Below, one piece after another: positions 1-5,323 of a stretch of 15,319 nt of DNA. Within the stretch, counting starts at the first letter, position 1. Every line of letters starts with the position of its first letter. The position numbers and the translations under genes are program-made. The notes under the pieces are model-generated. The model was not told where the DNA came from. It saw only the letters and a program-made list of their open reading frames with translations, and did no database searches. Source of the DNA: SIG299 sp045531895 (GTDB lineage Bacteria > Bacillota > Clostridia > Lachnospirales > Lachnospiraceae); assembly GCA_045531895.1 (NCBI GenBank), contig JAZSEW010000001.1, positions 1 through 15,319 of the forward strand, read 5' to 3'.

Positions 1-1
1 T

Positions 2-1531
2 TCCGGATTAAAGGTTCATCAGACAAAGATGGACGTTATCGGTAATAACATTTCTAACGTTAATACAATTGGTTTTAAGTCCAGTAATGTGACTTTTGCC
101 GATGTTTTATATCAGACTTCTTCCAATGCAACCGGTCCTAATGCAGAAACAGGAAGAGCAGGTCAGAACGCAATGCAGATTGGTCTTGGTGCAGGTGTTT
201 CCTCCATCACAACCACTGTAGACAGCGTGGGCGGTTCCCAGAGAACCGATAATCCATTTGACATTATGATTGAAGGTGACGGTTTCTTCGTAGTAAACAA
301 CGGTTCCGGTAATCTGTTTACCAGAGCAGGTTCTTTCCAGGTAGATGCCAACGGCACACTTTGTAATGCCAACGGTTATGCGGTTATGGGTTGGCAGGTA
401 GACCCGAAGGATCCGGAAAAGACGGTAGCTGATACCGTAAGTCCGTTGCGTATCATGTCTGCAGAAAACCAGTATTCCGCGCCGGAAGCAACGACTGCAA
501 TTCACTTTTCCGGAAATATCGATAGTGCAGATACGGCGTTTGATTCCGAAACAGGTAAGCTCAGTAACTTTACATTCTATGACAAATTAGGTAGAAGCTA
601 TACAGCAAACTTAAAGTTAGAGCAGTTAGAATCTGATGATGGATTAACCAAGATTGACAACCAGTATGCAGTAACCATTACAGACGTTCTGGACTCCACC
701 GGTAATTCCGTTTTCTCTACCTATGATGAAATTACCAATACCTATACCATTAATGAAAATATGGATATGACATTCGGTGGTATTACTTACGAACCAACCC
801 TGCAGGAGGATGGTACTGTAAAAATCGTTCCTGCCAATGGCGAAGATTTAGCAGCAGGTGTGGTTGTAACATTTAATCCTTCTACCGGTAAATTTGCCAG
901 TGTTACCGTAAACGGCGATCCGGTTGCAGGAACCGGTGATGCAGCAGATGCAGAACCAAATTACAAATCCATTGAGTTTTCTCTTGTGTCTACAAATGAC
1001 GATTTTGGTGAAGATCCTTCCGTAGAAAATGCAGAAGGTGATGTAGAGACAAACCCATTCGAAATCATTGATGTAGACTTCTCCTTACTTACCATGTACG
1101 CACAGAGCGGTACAACCAAAATTGAGCCTACCAAGGGTGATATTGACGGTTATGGTACCGGTCGTTCGGCAGGTAATATGAAGGGAGTTTCTGTAGATAA
1201 TCTTGGTATGATTTATGGTGTATACGACAATGGTACCAGCAGACTGCTTGGTCAGGTTGTTGTTGCAACCTTCTCCAATCCGGCAGGTCTTGAGGCTGTG
1301 GGAGGTACCTTATTTGCAACCACACAGAACTCCGGTGATTTTGACGGCATTGGCGAATCCATTGCTTCTACCGGCGGTTCCTTTAATACCGGTGTAATCG
1401 AAATGTCTAACGTAGACCTTTCCGTAGAGTTTACAAATATGATTACCACACAGAGAGGTTTCCAGGCAAACTCCAGAATTATCACCACTTCCGATACTTT
1501 ACTGGAGGAACTGATTAATCTGAAGAGATAG
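2..1531 (+). CDS. flgE: Flagellar hook protein FlgE, 5'-truncated by the window edge
   Basis: FlgE polymerises outside the cell into the hook, the universal joint between rod and filament. The first ATG in frame is at 29, but the frame is open back to base 2 and reads SGLKVHQTK just before it. This is the normal FlgE N-terminal context, so 29 is an internal Met and the real start lies off the left edge. Counting from that Met, residues 1-20 form the rod/hook family signature (GNNISNVNTIGFKSS), residues 50-125 form the D1 strand region (DGFFVV at 84-89, GYAVMGW at 116-122), residues about 150-345 are a variable, surface-exposed acidic/Thr-rich D2-D3 region, and residues 460-500 are the C-terminal helix (TTQRGFQANSRI). 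The visible part is 509 residues, longer than the roughly 400 of enteric FlgE, with the extra length in the outer domains. It ends in TAG. Confidence 0.96.
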   Translation, partial: SGLKVHQTKMDVIGNNISNVNTIGFKSSNVTFADVLYQTSSNATGPNAETGRAGQNAMQIGLGAGVSSITTTVDSVGGSQRTDNPFDIMIEGDGFFVVNNGSGNLFTRAGSFQVDANGTLCNANGYAVMGWQVDPKDPEKTVADTVSPLRIMSAENQYSAPEATTAIHFSGNIDSADTAFDSETGKLSNFTFYDKLGRSYTANLKLEQLESDDGLTKIDNQYAVTITDVLDSTGNSVFSTYDEITNTYTINENMDMTFGGITYEPTLQEDGTVKIVPANGEDLAAGVVVTFNPSTGKFASVTVNGDPVAGTGDAADAEPNYKSIEFSLVSTNDDFGEDPSVENAEGDVETNPFEIIDVDFSLLTMYAQSGTTKIEPTKGDIDGYGTGRSAGNMKGVSVDNLGMIYGVYDNGTSRLLGQVVVATFSNPAGLEAVGGTLFATTQNSGDFDGIGESIASTGGSFNTGVIEMSNVDLSVEFTNMITTQRGFQANSRIITTSDTLLEELINLKR

Positions 1532-1544
1532 TAAAAAATAGCAT

Positions 1545-1570
1545 AGGGTGACAGGAAATTCTGTCACCCT
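1545..1570 (+). other. Perfect 10-bp hairpin after flgE
   Basis: AGGGTGACAG (1545-1554) and CTGTCACCCT (1561-1570) are perfect reverse complements with a 6-nt loop. It begins 14 nt after the flgE stop. It is not followed by a T-run on the + strand (TGTTCTGCTG follows), so it is a poor rho-independent terminator in this direction. It may be a 3'-end stabilising or processing hairpin for flgE mRNA. On the - strand it would be followed by a T-rich tract, but no - strand gene is seen that would use it. Confidence 0.6.
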
Positions 1571-1590
1571 TGTTCTGCTGTAGAAACAGG

Positions 1591-1665
1591 GGAAAAAACA
1601 AGGGAGGGAAAGCCCTCTGCCCACAAAAGTGGGTGGGCCTTTTTCCTTCGGAAAAACAAGGAGGG
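1591..1665 (+). repeat. Imperfect direct repeat carrying two Shine-Dalgarno-like sequences
   Basis: The 18 nt at 1591-1608 (GGAAAAAACAAGGGAGGG) recur at 1650-1665 with one A and one G fewer. The second copy ends in the ribosome site of flbD (AAGGAGGG at 1658-1665, 5 nt before the ATG). The first copy has an equally good Shine-Dalgarno core but no start codon at a suitable distance; the terminator-like hairpin follows it. The GGAAAAA of either copy can pair with TTTTTCC at 1640-1646, so the two copies compete for the same partner. Confidence 0.6.
1612..1644 (+). terminator. Terminator-like hairpin between flgE and flbD (possible attenuator)
   Basis: GCCC (1612-1615) pairs with GGGC (1635-1638), with TCT bulged at 1616-1618. 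G1619 can wobble-pair with T1634. CCCAC (1620-1624) pairs with GTGGG (1629-1633) around an AAAA loop. Five T follow at 1640-1644, after a single C at 1639, so this has the form of an intrinsic terminator. It lies inside an otherwise uniform flagellar operon, so partial termination is more likely than a full stop. The T-run is also the left arm of another hairpin (TTTTTCC 1640-1646 with GGAAAAA 1650-1656). That structure would form later in the transcript and can overlap the ribosome site region of flbD. Confidence 0.5.
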
Positions 1666-1670
1666 CTGAC

Positions 1671-1862
1671 ATGATAGAACTCACACGTTTGAATGATACA
1701 ACCTTTACACTAAATGCAGAACTGATTGAAACAGTGGAAGAGGTTCCGGATACGGTCATTACATTAACCACCGGAAAAAAAATATTTGTAAAAGAAAGTA
1801 GACAAAATGTCAAAAATCTAGTAGTATTGTATAAACAAGAAGTTTTTCGCAACATATTGTAG
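1671..1862 (+). CDS. flbD: FlbD/SwrD family small flagellar protein
   Basis: This 63-residue protein starts MIELTRLND, the hallmark of the FlbD family (SwrD/YlzI in Bacillus). The rest follows the family pattern, with a conserved TLTTGKKIFVKES stretch at about residues 36-48 and no membrane segment or catalytic motif. In Bacillus subtilis, SwrD is reported to raise flagellar motor power and is needed for swarming; the mechanism is not established. I chose the ATG at 1671 because it has a strong AAGGAGGG 5 nt upstream and gives the family N-terminus. An in-frame GTG at 1629 lies inside the terminator-like hairpin and would add 14 unconserved residues. It sits between flgE and the stator genes motAB, which fits a job related to the motor. 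The name is well supported; the function here is inferred. Confidence 0.9.
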   Translation: MIELTRLNDTTFTLNAELIETVEEVPDTVITLTTGKKIFVKESRQNVKNLVVLYKQEVFRNIL

Positions 1863-1893
1863 TTTTTGAAAAAAAGTGATATACTGTTATAGA
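1857..1893 (+). promoter_or_regulatory. Candidate sigma-A type promoter upstream of motA
   Basis: Two overlapping readings are possible. One is TTGTAG (1857-1862) with a 17-nt spacer and TATACT (1880-1885). The other is TTGAAA (1866-1871) with a 16-nt spacer and an extended -10 of TG-T-TATAGA (TG at 1885-1886, hexamer at 1888-1893). Both lie in the 89-nt gap between flbD and motA, the first overlapping the flbD stop codon. The region is AT-rich, so chance matches are likely. A small hairpin follows (GATTC 1902-1906 with GAATC 1913-1917). I see no convincing sigma-28/SigD (TAAA-N15-GCCGATAA) site here. Confidence 0.4.
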
Positions 1894-1951
1894 TAAATGG
1901 CGATTCACGGAAGAATCAGTCGAAAAATAAGGAAATGGTGGGTGAAGAGTT

Positions 1952-2752
1952 TTGGATATAGCGTCCATAATTGGTATTGTTCTTGCATTTGTTTTGATGG
2001 TTATAGCAATTATTACAGGTGAAGCAGGAGTTGCTGGTATTAAAGCATTTTTGGACCCGGGTTCTGCATTAATTACCTTTGGTGGTGCCTTTTCGGTATT
2101 ACTGGCTACATCCCCGGGCATTAAAGATTATGTTAAAAATTTGAAGTCTATCGCTTTAATTATGAAGCCGGTAAGCTCCAATGAAGAAGAAGTAATCAAG
2201 CAGATTATTGATTTGTCCAACGTAGCAAGAAAAGAAGGTCTTCTTGCGTTGGAAGAAGCAGCAAATGAATCTATAGAAGATGAATTTGTAAAAAAAGGTG
2301 TTTTACTTATTGTTGACGGTACCGATCCGGAATTTGTACGCAGTATTTTGGAAACAGAATTGATGTGTATCGGTGACAGACATAAAGGAATTATTTCTTT
2401 CTGGGAGAATTTAGCTGCCCAGGGTCCTGCATGGGGTATGATTGGTACACTGATTGGTCTGATTAACATGTTAGGTAATCTGTCGGATATTAACAGCGTA
2501 GGTCCTAATATGGCGATTGCGTTAGTAACCACATTCTATGGTTCTATTTTGGCAAACTGGATTTGTTTTCCGATTTCTACAAAATTGAAAGCAAACGATG
2601 CGACAGAAATTATGATGAAGGAAATTGTCGTGGAAGGTCTGTTATCAATTCAGGCCGGTGAAAATCCACGTATTATTGAAGAAAAACTGAAATCCTTTAT
2701 TTCACCGGACAGAAGAAAGAACATCGGTGAAAAGGAAGAGGCGGGTGAATAA
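1952..2752 (+). CDS. motA: Flagellar stator protein MotA
   Basis: MotA forms the ring of the ion-driven stator around MotB and pushes on FliG at the rotor. The protein has 266 residues, the usual size, with four membrane segments at about 4-22, 32-52, 155-178 and 187-208 and a large cytoplasmic loop at 55-150. The signature GPAWGMIGTLIGL spans 158-170. P159 and P207 match the two conserved channel prolines of MotA, and R93 and E101 have the spacing of the charged pair that contacts FliG. The start is TTG at 1952: an in-frame TGA lies only 7 nt upstream (1943-1945), and no ATG gives the family N-terminus MDIASIIGI. The ribosome site is weak (GGTGAAGAG), which suggests modest translation. The stop is 2 nt before the motB start, so the two are probably translationally coupled. 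The coupling ion cannot be decided from sequence alone. Confidence 0.95.
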   Translation: MDIASIIGIVLAFVLMVIAIITGEAGVAGIKAFLDPGSALITFGGAFSVLLATSPGIKDYVKNLKSIALIMKPVSSNEEEVIKQIIDLSNVARKEGLLALEEAANESIEDEFVKKGVLLIVDGTDPEFVRSILETELMCIGDRHKGIISFWENLAAQGPAWGMIGTLIGLINMLGNLSDINSVGPNMAIALVTTFYGSILANWICFPISTKLKANDATEIMMKEIVVEGLLSIQAGENPRIIEEKLKSFISPDRRKNIGEKEEAGE

Positions 2753-2754
2753 AC

Positions 2755-3765
2755 TTGGCAAAGAAAAAGAAAGAAGATGCACCGGCACCGGGGTCACCAG
2801 CCTGGATGGCAACCTTTAGTGATCTGATGAATCTGCTCCTTTGTTTCTTCGTATTACTGTTTTCCATGTCTTCTGTTGACCAGGGTAAGGCCGAGGCATT
2901 AATTCAGTCTCTGGCACAGACTTTCAGCATTTTTGAGGCTGGCGGTGCTTCCTTTGGAGAGGGCAACATGATTTCCAATGGTGCAGAGCAACTCACACAG
3001 TTGGATGAGTATTTTGCGACTATGGGTCAGACTGAAGACGGTGAAATTGATGAGAACGTAAATCAGGAGGACAACACCGGGGAAGATGATAAAATCGGAA
3101 AAGATGAAAATGTTGGTAAAGACGAAAACGTTGGTCAGGATAACAACGGTGCTAATGATGACAACGTTGGATTAGATAATAATGTCGGCAAAGACGAAAA
3201 TGGTGAAAACAAGGATGATGTGGGCAGGGAGCCTGCTACTCCGACACCGACATTAACGCCGGAACAGGAAATGTTAGAAATCAATAAGGGAGAGAGTCTT
3301 ACTATTTATGATGAAGTGGTTGGACTTGCTGACAAATTTAACCTTGGCGATTATGTAGATATCGGCATTGATGCAGAGCAGTATGAGTACATAACCATAG
3401 AAATAAAAGGTCATTTTCTGTTTGCTCCGGGTGATGCAGAGTTGATGGAAGAAGCACGACCGATTATTTCTAAAATCTCCGATGTATTAAAGCAGTATAA
3501 CGGCTATAAGGTAGAGGTTATCGGTCATACCGACAGCGTGCCGCAGACAAAGGCGCCATATTATAATAACCATATCTTATCGACATGGCGAGCTCTTTCG
3601 GTAGCAACCTATTTTGCGGAAACCAAGAATATTGGCTGGGAAAATGTATTTTACGAAGGTCGTGCGGATCTTGAAAAAATAGCCAGTGATGATACCGAAG
3701 AGGGCAGACAGCAAAACCGTAGAGTGGAAATCCGCTTATACAATAAGAAAAATTCAGGAAATTGA
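2755..3765 (+). CDS. motB: Flagellar stator protein MotB with OmpA-like domain and acidic repeat insert
   Basis: MotB is the ion-conducting core and cell-wall anchor of the stator. Residues 1-17 are a short Lys-rich cytoplasmic tail. One membrane helix follows at about 20-40 and holds D23 in the SDLMNLL context, matching the ion-carrying Asp. Residues 45-65 are the likely plug and linker. Residues 97-157 are an acidic Asn/Asp/Gly repeat, then a TPTPTLTPE linker at 162-170. The OmpA-like peptidoglycan-binding domain covers about 215-330, with VEVIGHTDSVPQ at 253-264 and GRQQNRRVEIRL at 317-328. At 336 residues it is longer than Bacillus MotB (about 260), mainly because of the insert. It starts with TTG 2 nt after the motA stop, with a G-rich but weak ribosome site in the motA 3' end (GAGGCGGGTG). 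Confidence 0.95.
   Translation: MAKKKKEDAPAPGSPAWMATFSDLMNLLLCFFVLLFSMSSVDQGKAEALIQSLAQTFSIFEAGGASFGEGNMISNGAEQLTQLDEYFATMGQTEDGEIDENVNQEDNTGEDDKIGKDENVGKDENVGQDNNGANDDNVGLDNNVGKDENGENKDDVGREPATPTPTLTPEQEMLEINKGESLTIYDEVVGLADKFNLGDYVDIGIDAEQYEYITIEIKGHFLFAPGDAELMEEARPIISKISDVLKQYNGYKVEVIGHTDSVPQTKAPYYNNHILSTWRALSVATYFAETKNIGWENVFYEGRADLEKIASDDTEEGRQQNRRVEIRLYNKKNSGN
3097..3222 (+). repeat. Hexapeptide repeat region inside motB
   Basis: Residues 115-150 of MotB are six consecutive 6-residue units of the pattern G-x-D-x-N-V (the third and sixth end in G; the fourth begins with A). A degenerate seventh unit covers 151-156. At DNA level this is about seven 18-nt units whose third codon positions have diverged (for example GATGAAAATGTT, GACGAAAACGTT, GATAATAATGTC), while Asp and Asn positions stay fixed. 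This points to constraint on the protein, not a fresh DNA slippage product. The flanking residues 97-114 are also acidic but less regular. Confidence 0.85.
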
Positions 3766-3779
3766 GAGGGAAGACAGCA

Positions 3780-4292
3780 ATGAAGAAAAATATGCTTGCA
3801 ATTGTCATTTTAGCAGCAACTCTTGTAAATATTGCATTAACTGCGTTAATGTTATTCACGGTAATTCCGAAGGCACAGCGTACGGATGCATTGATTCAGA
3901 AAATCGTCAGCATTATTGATTTGGAATTAGAGGATCCGAATGCTGCTGATTATGCAGAAATTCCGTTTGAAGACAGAGAAAACTATGCGTTGGCTTCCAA
4001 GGCAACTGCAATTTTAGCAAAGAGTGCTGACGAAGATAAGACAACCTATGCGCAGGTACAGATTACTTTAATGTTAAATAAGAAAGCAAAAAGTTACGAG
4101 AAGATACAGCCTTTACTTGCAAATTATGAAAGTGTTATTGTTAATATGGTGAAGGATGAACTTGCGAAGTATACTTCGGATAATGTACTTGCTAACAAAG
4201 AGGATATTCAGAAGAAGCTTTTAACCAAGATCAGCACAGAGATCGGGGTTACTGATTTGTTAATCGGCGTTCTTTTAGACATAACATACTAG
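3780..4292 (+). CDS. fliL: FliL-like flagellar basal-body-associated membrane protein
   Basis: FliL is a single-pass membrane protein that surrounds or supports the stator and raises torque or stator stability in several bacteria. This 170-residue protein has a short positive N-terminus, one membrane helix at about 6-29, and an extracytoplasmic domain. The domain has an AQVQITLMLNKKAK strand at about 91-104 and a C-terminal KKLLTKISTEIGV segment, both in the usual FliL layout. Sequence identity to well-known FliL proteins looks low, so the name rests on topology, size and position between motB and fliM. The ATG at 3780 is preferred because GAGAGGGAAG lies about 9 nt before it. An in-frame TTG at 3762 overlaps the motB stop and would add six residues before the charged start. 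Confidence 0.85.
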   Translation: MKKNMLAIVILAATLVNIALTALMLFTVIPKAQRTDALIQKIVSIIDLELEDPNAADYAEIPFEDRENYALASKATAILAKSADEDKTTYAQVQITLMLNKKAKSYEKIQPLLANYESVIVNMVKDELAKYTSDNVLANKEDIQKKLLTKISTEIGVTDLLIGVLLDITY

Positions 4293-4296
4293 GTAA

Positions 4297-4316
4297 TAAC
4301 AGAACAACATCTGTTA
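4297..4316 (+). other. 7-bp inverted repeat in the fliL-fliM gap
   Basis: TAACAGA (4297-4303) and TCTGTTA (4310-4316) are perfect reverse complements with a 6-nt loop, starting 4 nt after the fliL stop. No T-run follows (GGATGGCTGGG), so it is not an intrinsic terminator. The stem is AT-rich and weak. It ends 8 nt upstream of the fliM ribosome site (GGGAGGAAG, 4325-4333). It could be a minor mRNA processing or stability element, or chance. Confidence 0.35.
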
Positions 4317-4338
4317 GGATGGCTGGGAGGAAGAAACT

Positions 4339-5316
4339 ATGAGTGATGTTTTATCTCAGGACGAGATAGACAAACTGCTAAAGGCCTTTAATAGTGGTGA
4401 GCTTGATGCCGAAGAGTTTAAAGACTCGGGCGAAAAGCAGGTGAAAAACTACGATTTCTCCAGACCTTCCAAATTTTCCAAAGAGCATTTGCGAACGTTG
4501 GAAATTATATTCGAGCATTATTGCCGATTACTGTCAACCCATATGCCGGCCTACCTTCGTGTGTCGGTACAGGCAGAGGTTATTAACTCAGAAGCGGTAA
4601 TTTACTCCGAATTTTCCAACGCATTGTCAAACCCGGTATTATTGGGAATGGTTGACTTTGATCCGTTGGAGGGCAATATTATTGTGGAATTGTCCGATAA
4701 CATCGGTTATGCCATCATAGACCGTATGCTGGGCGGTGCGGGAATGCCGCTGGAAAAGAAGAGGGAATTTACAGAAATCGAGCGGGTTATTCTGGAGCGT
4801 ATTTTTACGATTGTAACGAATCTGCTTCAGGACCCATGGGAAAACGTAGTTAAAATCAATCCGCGTTTTACCCGAATTGAGACCAATTCGCAGTTTGCAC
4901 AGATTATCTCTCCAAATGAAATGGTTGCGCTCGTAACGATGAACTTAAAAATCGGCGGCGTAGAGGGTATGATGAATATCTGTATTCCATATTCCTGTAT
5001 TGAGCCTGTTATTGACAGACTGAATACCAAGTATTGGTACTCTAACATACAGAATAAGGATGAAGCAAGCTATAGAGAATTTTTGGAAATTTCTATTTCC
5101 AAAGCAAATATCCCGATTCGTGCTGTTTTGGGAAAGAGTGTTATATCTGTGAACGACTATATTCATATGCAGCGTGGAGATATTATTAAGCTGGATTCCA
5201 AGGTGGAAGATGAATTAAGGATATATGTCGGAAACATTTACAAATTTACTGCATTACCGGGCTTGTCCTCAGATACATATGCGGTAAAAATATCATCAAT
5301 TATAAGGGAGGAGTAG
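4339..5316 (+). CDS. fliM: Flagellar motor switch protein FliM
   Basis: FliM is part of the cytoplasmic C-ring, binds phosphorylated CheY and passes the signal to FliG. The protein has 325 residues, the normal size. Residues 4-14 (VLSQDEIDKLL) are the CheY-P-binding peptide. Residues about 45-235 are the CheC-like middle domain that contacts FliG, with the conserved MLGGAG loop at 130-135 and an FTEIE motif at 144-148. Residues about 245-325 are the C-terminal SPOA domain that pairs with FliN/FliY, ending in LPGLSSDTYAVKI. The ATG at 4339 has a strong GGGAGGAAG site 5 nt upstream. fliY starts 7 nt after the stop, and the fliY ribosome site lies inside the last codons of fliM, so the two are probably coupled. 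Confidence 0.97.
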   Translation: MSDVLSQDEIDKLLKAFNSGELDAEEFKDSGEKQVKNYDFSRPSKFSKEHLRTLEIIFEHYCRLLSTHMPAYLRVSVQAEVINSEAVIYSEFSNALSNPVLLGMVDFDPLEGNIIVELSDNIGYAIIDRMLGGAGMPLEKKREFTEIERVILERIFTIVTNLLQDPWENVVKINPRFTRIETNSQFAQIISPNEMVALVTMNLKIGGVEGMMNICIPYSCIEPVIDRLNTKYWYSNIQNKDEASYREFLEISISKANIPIRAVLGKSVISVNDYIHMQRGDIIKLDSKVEDELRIYVGNIYKFTALPGLSSDTYAVKISSIIREE

Positions 5317-5323
5317 CGGGATT

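Noticed and set aside
1629..1670. In-frame GTG at 1629 as an upstream start for flbD
   Set aside because: It lies in the right arm of the terminator-like hairpin, adds 14 residues unlike the family, and the ATG at 1671 has a perfect ribosome site and gives MIELTRLN.
1862..1951. Riboswitch (for example c-di-GMP) in the flbD-motA gap
   Set aside because: Only one small hairpin (1902-1917) is visible. The gap is about 90 nt, partly taken by the candidate promoter, and I recognise no conserved riboswitch core.
3097..3222. CRISPR-like array in the motB repeat
   Set aside because: Units are 18 nt, contiguous without spacers, in frame and diverged at third codon positions; it is a protein repeat.
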